Below are positions 25,832 through 35,352 of a stretch of 60,600 nucleotides of DNA, piece by piece. The notes beneath the pieces are model-generated. The model was given only the letters and a program-made list of their open reading frames with translations. It was not told the origin of the DNA and searched no databases. This DNA comes from an uncultured Muribaculaceae bacterium. Lineage in GTDB: Bacteria; Bacteroidota; Bacteroidia; Bacteroidales; Muribaculaceae. The translations under genes and the position numbers were made by a program. Location: the NCBI GenBank assembly GCA_910583675.1, contig CAJTYH010000015.1:1-60600 (forward strand), read 5' to 3'. The first letter of the stretch is position 1; each line of letters starts with the position of its first letter.

Positions 25832-25862
25832 CAAAGGTACGAATTTTAGGCTGACTACCAAA
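25832..25862 (-). promoter_or_regulatory. serS promoter
   Basis: The minus strand has TTTG (25862-25859), a 19-base spacer and TACCTTTG (25839-25832), a consensus Bacteroidetes promoter 34 bases upstream of the serS ATG. Confidence 0.8.
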
Positions 25863-25938
25863 TATGGTGATTGGTAATTACCCAATTTGGCGCATTTCTA
25901 TTACCAAATTTGGCGGTTTTGAATTACCCAATTTGGCG
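25854..25938. repeat. Four tandem 16-base palindromic repeats with exact 23-base period
   Basis: Units begin at 25854, 25877, 25900 and 25923: ACTACCAAATATGGTG, ATTACCCAATTTGGCG, ATTACCAAATTTGGCG and ATTACCCAATTTGGCG. Spacers are 7 bases and unrelated. Each unit is centred on a CCAAATTTGG-like dyad, perfect in the third copy. The first copy contains the -33 element of serS. This has the form of an operator array for a dimeric regulator; the regulator is unknown. Confidence 0.8.
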
Positions 25939-26061
25939 ATATTTCTTAGTTGAAGGGCAATAATGAACCCTGCGCTCCCCGTTTGCTTTGGAGATGCTTG
26001 TGGCGTTTTTGAGATTTATTTTGAAACGTCGTTTGCTTTTAACATTAATTAAACCAATTGG

Positions 26062-26093
26062 TTGCTACGGCGCTCTGTTTTTATATAATTTTG
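26062..26093 (+). promoter_or_regulatory. Promoter of the secreted-protein operon
   Basis: TTG (26062-26064), a 21-base spacer and TAATTTTG (26086-26093), with a leader of about 137 bases before the ATG at 26237. Confidence 0.55.
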
Positions 26094-26236
26094 TGATGTC
26101 TAATGATCAGGGCTTTTTGCGGCATTTTGCTTGTCAAATCGGATATATGCTCGCAAATTGATTGCCGTGTATTCTGCCGTGCGGTATACGCAAACGGTTT
26201 CAGGTGCAATAATAGTAAACAAAAATCCTTATATTT

Positions 26237-28852
26237 ATGAAATGTCTTTTACCTAAGATCGCGGTTCTGCTTGCCATTGCCGCCATGCCTCCGGTTTTGT
26301 CCGCTGAGAAAAGTGTGACACTTTCAGATTTCAATTGTTCTACGGCCGAGGTGACAGCCGACCTTTCTGGGAATGCAAGTTTTACCTTGACTTTCACGGT
26401 CACAAATAGCGGTGACGAGGATATAGCCGTTGGCGATGAAGGATACAAGTTTCAGGCCGGTGAGTTTAATTTCTTGGGAAACATGACGCTGGCTCTGGGA
26501 GAAATAGACGGTGATGCAGACCTTCCCGTTGGCGCTTCCGCTACGGTAACGATGCCTTGCTCGGTGACACTTCCCGATGTCGGCACGGACAAGAGTGTGA
26601 CCATCAAGGTAAAGGAGTTTTTCAAAAACACCGTTGTTCCGGAATATGCATATCAATGCAAGAAGGTGAATGTGCTTTCGCCGGTTGCCCGGATCGGTGT
26701 CAAGGATGGTACTACTGCTGTTTCCGCCGGGTCTACGGTGGATTACGGAATGAGACCGGTATCCGATGCCGGTGTGACTGTCGCAGTCTCGAATACAGGC
26801 CGTTCGCCACTTGTGATAAACGAGCTGGCGTTCAATGAGAATCTGAGTGGCGCTACCGTTGCCACGGCGCTCCCGCTCACGATTGAAGCGGGTGCATCAG
26901 CTGATATAGAGATGAACCTCGGTACTTCTACCGGTGGAATGAAGGGTGCGGTTACGATAAAATACAACGATGCCGTTGCCGACAAGGAATTTGCCTATGC
27001 CGTGCGTGCCGCCCTGACAGGAGAAAATGATGTGGTTGAACAGTTCGCAGAGGGCATTCCCGCCGGATGGCATGTCGCTGCAGCTCCGGGAGTAGAGGGA
27101 GCAAACCTGTGGAGCACACGCACCGTAAACGGCAATCCCCTTCTTACCCAAGGAGATGCCGACAAAAAGTCGCGCCTCATAACCCCTCTTGTGACGGTGG
27201 ATCAGCAGGGTGCCCTTACCGTCATGGCCGGACATGCATATGTGCCGGTAAGCGACAGTTCAACACTGACGGTATACTATTCCAAAGATCGTGAAACCTG
27301 GATGGAGCTTGGAAAGGTCGTAAAAAGCGTCGGTACGCAACGCAAGCCATTCAACACCTTTGAATGGCTTGATGAGAAGAGCAATCAGCTGGAGTGGTAC
27401 AATTTCTCGCTGTCCCGTCTTGCCCCGGGCGATTACTACTTCGCCTTTGAGGCGGGTATGTGCTTGCTTGACAATGTATACCCGCTTACCGCAGCGTCCA
27501 TAGCGCAGGACATGATCATGACTTCTTTCAGCACTCCGGAGGAGGGTATGGTTAATTATCCCATGTCGTTTACCGTGGACGTGCTAAATATGCTTGATGC
27601 CGCTGTCGATGCCGATTCGTATACCCTGACGCTCTTAGAGAATGACAAGGAGGTGGCGAGCGCTGTTACCGAGAACATCGGGGCATATGCGTCCGTCCCG
27701 TTGAAGATGGAATATGTTTCGCATTCGGAGGGTGAAAACTCATATAGGGTGATGCTTTCCTATGGCGACCGTGTAATGTCCCTGGAGAGCAAGAGCAACG
27801 TTCTTGCGGAGTCTTCGGAAATTCCCGTGCAGATAGGTGCGGTAGACGGTATCAGCAACCAGATACCGCTCAACATGGATGCGTTCTCCTCAAAGATGCA
27901 GACAATCATTACGGCAGATGAGATCGGTCTGGCACCGGGATCCCGGATTACCGAAATAGTACTTCTTGGAGCCAACACCTCTTATGAGACTACAAAGAAA
28001 TTTGCCGTGGCTCTTCAGGCTGCAAATAAGGAAGAGTTTGCGGAAGGAGATGCTTTTGTGGAGCCGGAGACCTTTGTGTTCACCGAAAAGGATGTCGTAT
28101 TCCCGAAGGCTGGTTCAGATACCGAGCCGGCTAAATTCGTGTTGGAGTTGGATGAACCCTATGTATACGAAGGTGGCGATCTGCTGATGACTGTGAAACG
28201 TGCCAACGGTTTCTCCTCAAGCCTGAAATTCGCATATCATAAGGCTGCGGCAACTGCAAGATCGGCAGAAGAGCCATTGCGCACATTGAGCGTGTCCAAA
28301 TCCTATGCGATGTCCGATGAGAAGACCGAACTGCTTAACGAGGTTCCAACGTTCATATTCTCCGTACCCGTAGAGCCGATGAAGGTAATGGGAACAGTGG
28401 TTGACGGCAATACTCTTGTGGCTGATGCGCCGATAACCCTCAAAGCCGGGGATGTACAGTATTCCGGTGTCACGGACGCGGAAGGAAAGTTTGAGATTCA
28501 GGTGATCCAGAAAGGTACGTATTCACTCTTGGTAGATTACAACGGAACCGAGTATGCTTACTCCAGACCTGTGAAAATGACAGGTTCGGATCCGGTTGTC
28601 GTTACGGTTAACCTCCAGATGACCGGCGTTGATTCGCCTGTCGCCGAGGCAGTGCGGATAACGGTATCTGTCGGGAAAGTGGCTGTTTCAGGTCTCCGGG
28701 GCACCATAAAGGTGTTTGCCGCAGACGGACGGATGGCGGCATCGGCAACTGTGGAGGGTGAGAAGGAAATCTCCCTCCCCGCCGGACTGTACATAATGGA
28801 AATGACCGGTAAGGATGGCAGCCGCGCAGTCGTGAAGACACATGTGAAATAA
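26237..28852 (+). CDS. Secreted beta-rich surface protein with C-terminal sorting-type domain
   Basis: An 871-residue protein with a Sec signal peptide (MKCLLPKIAVLLAIAAMPPVLSA cleaved near residue 23). The body is beta-sandwich: a CARDB-like segment (FTVTNSGDEDIAV...) near the N-terminus, and a second VAVSNTGRSPLVINELAF segment of the type found in HYR or ASPM-SPD-2-Hydin-like domains. Then come a jelly-roll-like segment (WSTRTVNGNPLL..., SRLITPLVTVD) and a carboxypeptidase-regulatory-like fold (VMGTVVDGNTLVADAPITLKAG, YSGVTDAEGKFEI). The last 75 residues (SGLRGTIKVFAADGRMAA, ISLPAGLYIMEMTG, VVKTHVK) resemble type IX secretion C-terminal sorting domains. The function is unknown. It is followed after 27 bases by a larger protein with the same kind of C-terminus. 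Confidence 0.75.
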   Translation: MKCLLPKIAVLLAIAAMPPVLSAEKSVTLSDFNCSTAEVTADLSGNASFTLTFTVTNSGDEDIAVGDEGYKFQAGEFNFLGNMTLALGEIDGDADLPVGASATVTMPCSVTLPDVGTDKSVTIKVKEFFKNTVVPEYAYQCKKVNVLSPVARIGVKDGTTAVSAGSTVDYGMRPVSDAGVTVAVSNTGRSPLVINELAFNENLSGATVATALPLTIEAGASADIEMNLGTSTGGMKGAVTIKYNDAVADKEFAYAVRAALTGENDVVEQFAEGIPAGWHVAAAPGVEGANLWSTRTVNGNPLLTQGDADKKSRLITPLVTVDQQGALTVMAGHAYVPVSDSSTLTVYYSKDRETWMELGKVVKSVGTQRKPFNTFEWLDEKSNQLEWYNFSLSRLAPGDYYFAFEAGMCLLDNVYPLTAASIAQDMIMTSFSTPEEGMVNYPMSFTVDVLNMLDAAVDADSYTLTLLENDKEVASAVTENIGAYASVPLKMEYVSHSEGENSYRVMLSYGDRVMSLESKSNVLAESSEIPVQIGAVDGISNQIPLNMDAFSSKMQTIITADEIGLAPGSRITEIVLLGANTSYETTKKFAVALQAANKEEFAEGDAFVEPETFVFTEKDVVFPKAGSDTEPAKFVLELDEPYVYEGGDLLMTVKRANGFSSSLKFAYHKAAATARSAEEPLRTLSVSKSYAMSDEKTELLNEVPTFIFSVPVEPMKVMGTVVDGNTLVADAPITLKAGDVQYSGVTDAEGKFEIQVIQKGTYSLLVDYNGTEYAYSRPVKMTGSDPVVVTVNLQMTGVDSPVAEAVRITVSVGKVAVSGLRGTIKVFAADGRMAASATVEGEKEISLPAGLYIMEMTGKDGSRAVVKTHVK

Positions 28853-28879
28853 TTACGACCAACTTAGGATATAAATCAG

Positions 28880-31800
28880 ATGAAAAGAGGAATTTCAGTC
28901 GCTATCGTAGCGATCCTCACAGTCGCAGGGGCTGTGGGGGCGCTTCCGGCAGGATTTGAGCCGGACATTGCCGGAAATGCGTCCGTGTCGTCGGAAGACA
29001 GCATCACCATGGCCGACCAAATAAGGAGGCACAGTCGAATATTGCCGTCCAGGGAGATGCTTCCGTTGAAAAAAACTGTAAAAGAGGGATCCGTGGCCTA
29101 TGCCTCCGGCGACGGGACGAAACTTTACGGAGGTGTGGTATACAGTGACGGATGGAGTTCGAGCCATGCGCCGTTCGGTATATATTCCACCACATCAGCC
29201 AGTCCGCTGAAAGTGGAGCCGTTCTATCTCGGTGACATGTACAAGATGGGTGGAGGGGGATTCTATGCCGAGGGGAAATATTACTGCATAGATTATGAGA
29301 TCCGCAACTTCGACAATCAGGAGGTGGTATATACCACACTGTATATCAACGATGCCAATCCGTTTAAGTATGTTTCGAGCGTGAGCCTGGGGATGAGCCA
29401 TATCGCTAAGGATCTCACATTCGATCCTATAGAGCAGCGGGCATACGGCATCTTCTCGGTTGGTTCTTTGGAAAACCGCTACCTTCTCGGAACCATGAAT
29501 CTCAAGGATTACAGGATAGAAGAACTTTTCGATCTTGACCGGATTCATGTGGCCATCGCCTCAGATCCCAAGGGAAACATATATACCATCGGTGAGGATG
29601 GTGTGCTGTATCGCCTTGACAAGGAGGAGAATGCTTTGGTGAGCGTGGGGCAGACCGGAGTGGCGGTTGACAACCGCTATGCCCAGTCGGCGACCTTTGA
29701 CATGGAGACAGGCACCCTTTATTGGGCGGCACTGCATTCCGACCTCACAACAGCCCTGTACAAGGTGGACACCTCTACCGGGCATGCTTCCAAAATCGGA
29801 GATTTTCCTGACAATGAGGAGTTCGCAGGTCTGTATATTCCCGATGTGACAGCGCCAGGTGCGCCCGCTTCCGTGGATGAGCTGTTTACCGATTTTATTG
29901 ACGGTGCGTTGGAAGGGGTGGTGGCCTTTGATGCTCCCAAGGTGTGCCAGGATGGTTCGCAGCTTTCCGGTGAGATCACCTACCGTCTCAAGATCAACGG
30001 CGATGAGGTAAGCAGCGGCTCCGTGCGTGCCGGAAAGCGCAACTTTGAAATAGACGTTACCCTGCCTGAAAACGGGTATTACACCTTTACATTGACGCTG
30101 GAGAATGCCGCCGGGAAAAGTTTCCCGACTTCACTCAGGGAATATATGGGACAGGACAGCCCGTCGGCATGTACGGAGGCATCGGCGACTAACTCCGACA
30201 GGGGTGGTGTGGTCAGCCTGAAATGGAGGAAGCCTCGTGGCAGCATGCATGGCGGATACGTGGATTTCCCGAATATCACCTACGACGTGATGCGACTCCC
30301 CGATAATGTGGCCGTGGCCACGGCGTTGACGGACACAGTGTTTACCGATCATATCGAAAGCACGGCGCTGAAATGTTATCGCTACATGGTAACCCCTGTG
30401 TCGCATGGCCAGAAAGGTGTCTCGTGCCTTACGAACAAGGTGGCGGTAGGACATGTGGCAGAGGTGCCATATAACGAGACGTTTGATACCTCGGTGGACT
30501 TCGGCACTTTCTCTGTGATCGACGTAGACAAAGACGCGGAGGGAGCACAGGGCACATGGGGCTATTCCGGCTACAAGGAGGGTGTGGCAACCGCCACGCC
30601 TGCCGGTGGGGTGCATACAGGCAATGCAAAGGACGACTGGCTGTTTACGCCTCCCGTGCACCTGCGCAACGACCGCACCTACAAGGTCATATATCAGGCC
30701 ATGAGTCAAGGCAATTCCATCGTGCCTAGTTTCAGGGAATACATGGAGGTGAAGCTCGGGAATGCCGCGACTGTGGAGGCAATGACTGAGACGCTTCTTG
30801 AAAACTCATTGATAGACAACGAGTATACGAAATACAACACTTACGAGCATGAGATCCATGTTGATACCGAGGGTGAGTATCATATCGGTTTCCATGCCAC
30901 TACACCCGGTGACGATCTCATGTGGAATCTGGTGATAGACAACCTTCGGATAGTGGAAGGTGCCATGGCCGACGGCCCATCGGCGGTCACCGGATTAAGC
31001 GTAACAGCGGGCGAGAAAGGAGCATATGAGGCATTGATTGCTTTTATCGCTCCCACGGTGGCGATAGATGCGACACCCCTTGAAACTCTTGAGAAGATAG
31101 AGGTGATTCGCGACGGTGATGTTATAAAGACATTCGCACCGGCAGTGCCGGGACAGGCTTATGCCTTCACAGACAAGCAAGCCAAGCAAGGAGTCAACGA
31201 ATACCGCGTGGTAGCCTATGACGGGAAGAACCGTGGGCTTGAGTCTGTGAAGAAAGTATTTGTAGGCTACGACATACCGGGTACGGTGAACAACCTGACA
31301 GTGCGCGACATAGACGGAAAGGTCATCGTAAGTTGGGAAGCCCCCTCTACTGACGGCCCTGAAGGGCATTATGTGGATCCTGCCAAGGTCACATACACAG
31401 TTGTTAGGTATTTCAATGAATACAATTCGCAGGAGGTGGCCAAGGGCTTATCGGCTCTGAGCTTTACGGACAGCGAGGTCACGGCCGGGGTGCAGACGCA
31501 GGTGGCATATCGCGTGACGGCAACCAACACGGTAGGTACGGGAAAGACGGCCGTTTCACCGTCAATATTTGTAGGCGGGGAAGATTCGCAGCTTCCCATA
31601 CATGAGTCGTTCCCCGGACAGACTTCTACCAGCCCGGTGCTGCGCTATCTGTCGTCGGAGACCGGCGCTCAGTGGGGTGTTGCCGCCGAGATCGACGCGT
31701 TCACACCTTATGACAATGACCGGGGAATGGCGCTCTTCGGGCTTAACGGCTACGGCATTCCGGGCGAGGATGGCTTGTCGGCCATGCTCTATACCAATCG

Positions 31801-33496
31801 CATAAGCCTTGATGCCACTCTCAATGCATCCCTTAGCTTTTACTGCAACGTTGAGGACGGCACGCGCAACCGCCTTGAAGTGGTGGTGAATCCTGAAACA
31901 AAGGGATGGCAGACCGTCAAGACCGTCACGGCTGCCGATTTTGCGGAACACAAGGGGTGGCAGCATGTGGTGGTGCCTCTCGATGAGTTTGCCGGATACC
32001 GTTATGTGCAGCTCGGTTTCCGTGGCACAGGCTGGGACGAAGGGCTGATCTTCGTAGACAATATCTATGTGGACGACATGCTTGCCGACAATCTGGAGCT
32101 TACCTCCATAAGCACTCATTATCTTGCGAGGCCGGGCGACCGCCATGAGGTAAAGGTCACCGTGACCAACCGCGGTCAGGAAGATGCGGATGAATACAAG
32201 GTGCGCCTCAAGTCCCTTGCCGGGGATTTCTCCACGGAGGTCGAGGGTCGGAATATCGAACCGGGGAATTCCACCTATTTCATGATAGACTTCCCTGTTA
32301 CGCTCGGCACTCCCGAGAGCAACGACTTGCAGGCCGAGATACTCTATGAATATGACCTCAAGGAGAGCGACAACATGTCGGAGGTTGTGACAGTGTCGGT
32401 TGACCTTCCGAATATGGCCTATGTGACGGCATTGGATGCGTCGCGCAACGGTTCGGAGGTCTCCCTTTCATGGGATGAGCCGGACATCACCACGGCACGG
32501 CCTGAACCCTCGGTGGATACTTTCGACGATTACGCTCCGTTTATCATTGACGGTGTTGGCGACTGGACTATGCACGACGGCGACGGACAGGCCACATGGG
32601 GCATTTCAGACGGTACCGGCAACGGTTCCATACTGAAATATGAGAATGCCGGAAAGGCGATGGCATGGCAGGTATTCAATCCTGTGCTTGCCGGACTGTC
32701 GGTGGATTACAATGAAAGCCCGGACGATACGATGGAGTATCCCGACTGGCGTCCGTATTCGGGAAGTCAGATGCTGATCTCTTATGCTCCGCGCACCGGT
32801 TTCAGCGACGACTGGCTCATATCCGAGGAACTTGACGGCAACCGTCAGATCATCACCTTTATGGGGCGCAGCATCATGACCACCTACAAGGAACGTGTTG
32901 AGGTTCTTGCCTCCTCCACCGATGCAGATCCCGAAAGTTTCAGCCTGATCGCCACATGCGCCTTTGGCAAGAAGTGGACGCAGTTTGGGGCGGTACTCCC
33001 CGAAGGTACTCGTTATTTTGCAATACGTTGCACTTCTCCCCAGCAGTTCGCTGCCATAATCGATGATGTAAGTTTTGTCAAGGCCGGTACGCCGGTATCA
33101 CCATCGGTTTTGGAGGGATACAACGTCTATTGCGACGGTGTGAAGATCAACAGCGAGCCTGTGACGGCGCGTACTTATACCACATCCGTCAACGGGGCTG
33201 CCCATTCCTATCGCGTTACGGCGGTGTATGATAGGGGCGAATCGCGCATGTCGCCGGCAGCAAGCATTGAAGGTGCCGGTATCGAAGGTGTTGCCGCGTC
33301 GGAGTACAGCGTCACCGTCCAACGCGGATATATCGTAGTATCCGGATTGCGTGGTGAGAGCGTTGCTATTACCGCAATGGATGGCCGCACTGTCTCCTCT
33401 TGCCCATCTATGTATGGAACATTGCGAATCCCCGTTGCCACCGGAATATATCTTGTGTCAGTCAACGGAACGGCCTCCAAGGTAGTAGTAAAATAA
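28880..33496 (+). CDS. Large secreted multidomain protein (fibronectin III-like and cleaved-adhesin-like domains, C-terminal sorting-type domain)
   Basis: A 1538-residue protein with a signal peptide (MKRGISVAIVAILTVAGAVGA). The N-terminal third (about 70-330) has repeated beta strands like a propeller (FDPIEQRAYGIFSV, DMETGTLYWAAL). Fibronectin III-like modules follow (VSLKWRKP, VIVSWEAPSTDG, VSLSWDEPDI). Segments of the choice-of-anchor J or cleaved adhesin type are interleaved, such as DDWLFTPPVHLRNDRTYKVIY, MAWQVFNPVLAG and DDWLISEELDGNRQII. The end (VVSGLRGESVAITAMDGRTV, VATGIYLVSVNGTASKVVVK) fits a type IX sorting domain. It probably sits at the cell surface. The ligand or substrate is not known. 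It is cotranscribed with the preceding gene. Confidence 0.75.
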   Translation: MKRGISVAIVAILTVAGAVGALPAGFEPDIAGNASVSSEDSITMADQIRRHSRILPSREMLPLKKTVKEGSVAYASGDGTKLYGGVVYSDGWSSSHAPFGIYSTTSASPLKVEPFYLGDMYKMGGGGFYAEGKYYCIDYEIRNFDNQEVVYTTLYINDANPFKYVSSVSLGMSHIAKDLTFDPIEQRAYGIFSVGSLENRYLLGTMNLKDYRIEELFDLDRIHVAIASDPKGNIYTIGEDGVLYRLDKEENALVSVGQTGVAVDNRYAQSATFDMETGTLYWAALHSDLTTALYKVDTSTGHASKIGDFPDNEEFAGLYIPDVTAPGAPASVDELFTDFIDGALEGVVAFDAPKVCQDGSQLSGEITYRLKINGDEVSSGSVRAGKRNFEIDVTLPENGYYTFTLTLENAAGKSFPTSLREYMGQDSPSACTEASATNSDRGGVVSLKWRKPRGSMHGGYVDFPNITYDVMRLPDNVAVATALTDTVFTDHIESTALKCYRYMVTPVSHGQKGVSCLTNKVAVGHVAEVPYNETFDTSVDFGTFSVIDVDKDAEGAQGTWGYSGYKEGVATATPAGGVHTGNAKDDWLFTPPVHLRNDRTYKVIYQAMSQGNSIVPSFREYMEVKLGNAATVEAMTETLLENSLIDNEYTKYNTYEHEIHVDTEGEYHIGFHATTPGDDLMWNLVIDNLRIVEGAMADGPSAVTGLSVTAGEKGAYEALIAFIAPTVAIDATPLETLEKIEVIRDGDVIKTFAPAVPGQAYAFTDKQAKQGVNEYRVVAYDGKNRGLESVKKVFVGYDIPGTVNNLTVRDIDGKVIVSWEAPSTDGPEGHYVDPAKVTYTVVRYFNEYNSQEVAKGLSALSFTDSEVTAGVQTQVAYRVTATNTVGTGKTAVSPSIFVGGEDSQLPIHESFPGQTSTSPVLRYLSSETGAQWGVAAEIDAFTPYDNDRGMALFGLNGYGIPGEDGLSAMLYTNRISLDATLNASLSFYCNVEDGTRNRLEVVVNPETKGWQTVKTVTAADFAEHKGWQHVVVPLDEFAGYRYVQLGFRGTGWDEGLIFVDNIYVDDMLADNLELTSISTHYLARPGDRHEVKVTVTNRGQEDADEYKVRLKSLAGDFSTEVEGRNIEPGNSTYFMIDFPVTLGTPESNDLQAEILYEYDLKESDNMSEVVTVSVDLPNMAYVTALDASRNGSEVSLSWDEPDITTARPEPSVDTFDDYAPFIIDGVGDWTMHDGDGQATWGISDGTGNGSILKYENAGKAMAWQVFNPVLAGLSVDYNESPDDTMEYPDWRPYSGSQMLISYAPRTGFSDDWLISEELDGNRQIITFMGRSIMTTYKERVEVLASSTDADPESFSLIATCAFGKKWTQFGAVLPEGTRYFAIRCTSPQQFAAIIDDVSFVKAGTPVSPSVLEGYNVYCDGVKINSEPVTARTYTTSVNGAAHSYRVTAVYDRGESRMSPAASIEGAGIEGVAASEYSVTVQRGYIVVSGLRGESVAITAMDGRTVSSCPSMYGTLRIPVATGIYLVSVNGTASKVVVK

Positions 33497-33505
33497 TATC
33501 GTCAA

Positions 33506-33556
33506 CAGTTTCGTGAATATGCTGAAATTCACTGTTTTTGCATGTTCACGAAACTG
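33506..33556. repeat. Long inverted repeat after the secreted-protein operon
   Basis: Arms of 17 bases (33506-33522 and 33540-33556) with one mismatch around a 17-base centre ending in GTTTTT. It lies between the large secreted protein and a lipoprotein gene and could form an RNA hairpin. No T-run follows the second arm, so it is not a standard terminator. Confidence 0.5.
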
Positions 33557-33576
33557 ATTCTAAAAAATCGTTGCAT

Positions 33577-34407
33577 ATGGGAAAAATGTCTATGATAAAC
33601 CGGCTGCTGCATGCGGTCGTGGTAGGTGGTAGTCTCAGTTTGGGAATTGTTTGTTGCTCTTGTTCCGGAGATGAGCCTGAGGACAATGCTCCACGGCTCA
33701 TAAAGGATGCCGAGGAATTGTCATCGGAAATAGATCGTGAGTTTTTGATTACATTGGCCGATACTGAAGAGCCAAAGTCTTATGAGTTGGTAGGCGTTGA
33801 GCTGTATGACAGGAATGATAATACAAACGGTCTGTGGAAACAGATAGATTTGTATGATCTGGTGGGTTGGCATACGTCACTTCCTGAGGAAATATCCTTT
33901 TATGGCGGCAAGATGTATCGTAGGCTTAGGCTTTTTGGCTCACCGGGGCCTGCCGTCCTTTGTGATCCGGTGTATGCCTATGAAAAGGCCACCGGTAAGA
34001 AGGTCGGCCTATATCTGTTATATGATCTATCCCCCGAACAAATGGATTTGGAGAATCCGCAGATCTATCCTGAATGGATAAAGATTATTGGATGTACTTC
34101 CGAAAAACTGTCAATTAGTTGTGAGAGGTCTTACCAGGGTGGCGAGACCGGCAGAGGCGGCACGCATCTGGAGATATTGACCTATGCCCCGACTGAAACA
34201 TGGTGGTGGCCCTCCGATGATTCAAAGGCTCTGGTGTGCGGCTCCTCAATTGACGAAGTCGTCATAAAATTTGTGGAATTGCTTAAGGCAAAGTTCGGCG
34301 AGGAGATTCCGGCAAGCTATATGCCGGGCAGCTCCAAGCCTTACAGAATTCAGTACATCTTGGAACTGCTGGAGCGTCATCCGAAAGGAATGATATTCGC
34401 CTATTGA
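33577..34407 (+). CDS. Lipoprotein of unknown function
   Basis: A protein of 276 residues from ATG 33577 (MGKMSMINRLLHAVVV); the open frame begins earlier at a TTG inside the inverted repeat. The signal peptide ends in GIVCCSCSGDE, a lipobox, followed by acidic residues as is common in surface-exposed Bacteroidetes lipoproteins. The mature part has no motif I recognise. It is acidic at first, with aromatic-rich strands (ETWWWPSDDSKALVCGSS) and a helical C-terminus. Its spacing from the secreted-protein operon (80 bases) leaves cotranscription open. Confidence 0.65.
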   Translation: MGKMSMINRLLHAVVVGGSLSLGIVCCSCSGDEPEDNAPRLIKDAEELSSEIDREFLITLADTEEPKSYELVGVELYDRNDNTNGLWKQIDLYDLVGWHTSLPEEISFYGGKMYRRLRLFGSPGPAVLCDPVYAYEKATGKKVGLYLLYDLSPEQMDLENPQIYPEWIKIIGCTSEKLSISCERSYQGGETGRGGTHLEILTYAPTETWWWPSDDSKALVCGSSIDEVVIKFVELLKAKFGEEIPASYMPGSSKPYRIQYILELLERHPKGMIFAY

Positions 34408-34527
34408 TTTTTTAGTGGGCACTAATGATTTAGCACTTTAAATTCAATGCTTTTATCGCTAACCACTAATTTTTCAACCACTTAATTTTCATCGAACTCA
34501 CGTTAATTAAAAAGCAAACGAGTAAAT

Positions 34528-35310
34528 ATGGCCAGACTAAAAATCAAGCAACTACCTATATTTATGATAGTTGCCTTTGCATTAGCGTTGACAGCTTTCA
34601 ATTCATGCACATCAAATGCAGAAAACAAAGCTAAACTTGAAGCCGCAGAGAAGCAAAGGAAGGACAGCATCGCTAATGCCGAGCGTATCCGGGATGCCAA
34701 AGAAGATTCATTGGCCATTTATGCATGGGGCGATGTGAGGTTCGGTATGAGCAAAGAGGAAGCACTAAAGACTAAAGCATTTTCCGGTGCTGAACAAAAA
34801 GCGTTACAACTCAGATTTGATTACGACAAACGCAATGCTTTCAGCAGGGGATTTGGTCTCAAGAACACTCCCGAAGTCTATTTAGATTTTGGAGGAGCTG
34901 ATAATAATGAGGTTGTTGCTGTAACAATAGAAATATCAGCCGATTATGAAAATTATAATCAGCTGATTCACGACATGCAGGCACTCTTCGATGAATTTTT
35001 CAACAAGTATGGCAAGCCGTATCAGGATGACGTGGACATACAATCAATAACGGCAGCAACATTTTACGATAATGGTTCAGATAAAATTGAGTTTGCGAAT
35101 TGGAGTATTGGAAGTTCAATCGGGAAGAATGGCTCAAAATTCATAACTATGAGTATGGTCAGGGATCATTCCACCGGACGCTATGGAGGAATTGTCAAGA
35201 TTCAAAACTTCGCATTTCCCCGCAACGAAAAAGAGCGAACCGCAGAAGAGATTGAAGCTGATAAAAAAGCCGATAAACTCCTAAATGAGGTTAAGGAGAA
35301 CTCCTTCTAA
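34528..35310 (+). CDS. Lipoprotein with coiled-coil segment, unknown function
   Basis: A 260-residue protein starting at ATG 34528. The signal peptide ends in ALTAFNSC (Cys27). A charged coiled-coil stretch follows (NKAKLEAAEKQRKDSIANAE), then a globular domain beginning WGDVRFGMSKEEALKT, a pattern seen in small periplasmic proteins that start with an F-G-M-S-K-E-E-V-like turn. The C-terminal tail is again charged and helical (ERTAEEIEADKKADKLL). I do not recognise a family. Codon use is more AT-rich than in its neighbours. It lies just before a relaxase remnant and tRNA-Ser and may belong to a decayed mobile element. Confidence 0.6.
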   Translation: MARLKIKQLPIFMIVAFALALTAFNSCTSNAENKAKLEAAEKQRKDSIANAERIRDAKEDSLAIYAWGDVRFGMSKEEALKTKAFSGAEQKALQLRFDYDKRNAFSRGFGLKNTPEVYLDFGGADNNEVVAVTIEISADYENYNQLIHDMQALFDEFFNKYGKPYQDDVDIQSITAATFYDNGSDKIEFANWSIGSSIGKNGSKFITMSMVRDHSTGRYGGIVKIQNFAFPRNEKERTAEEIEADKKADKLLNEVKENSF

Positions 35311-35352
35311 TCCATAGCATATAACTGAGTGAATTTGCTAATAGGATATTGA

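Noticed and set aside
25854..25938. CRISPR array
   Set aside because: Repeat units are 16 bases, palindromic, with 7-base spacers, and no cas genes are near.
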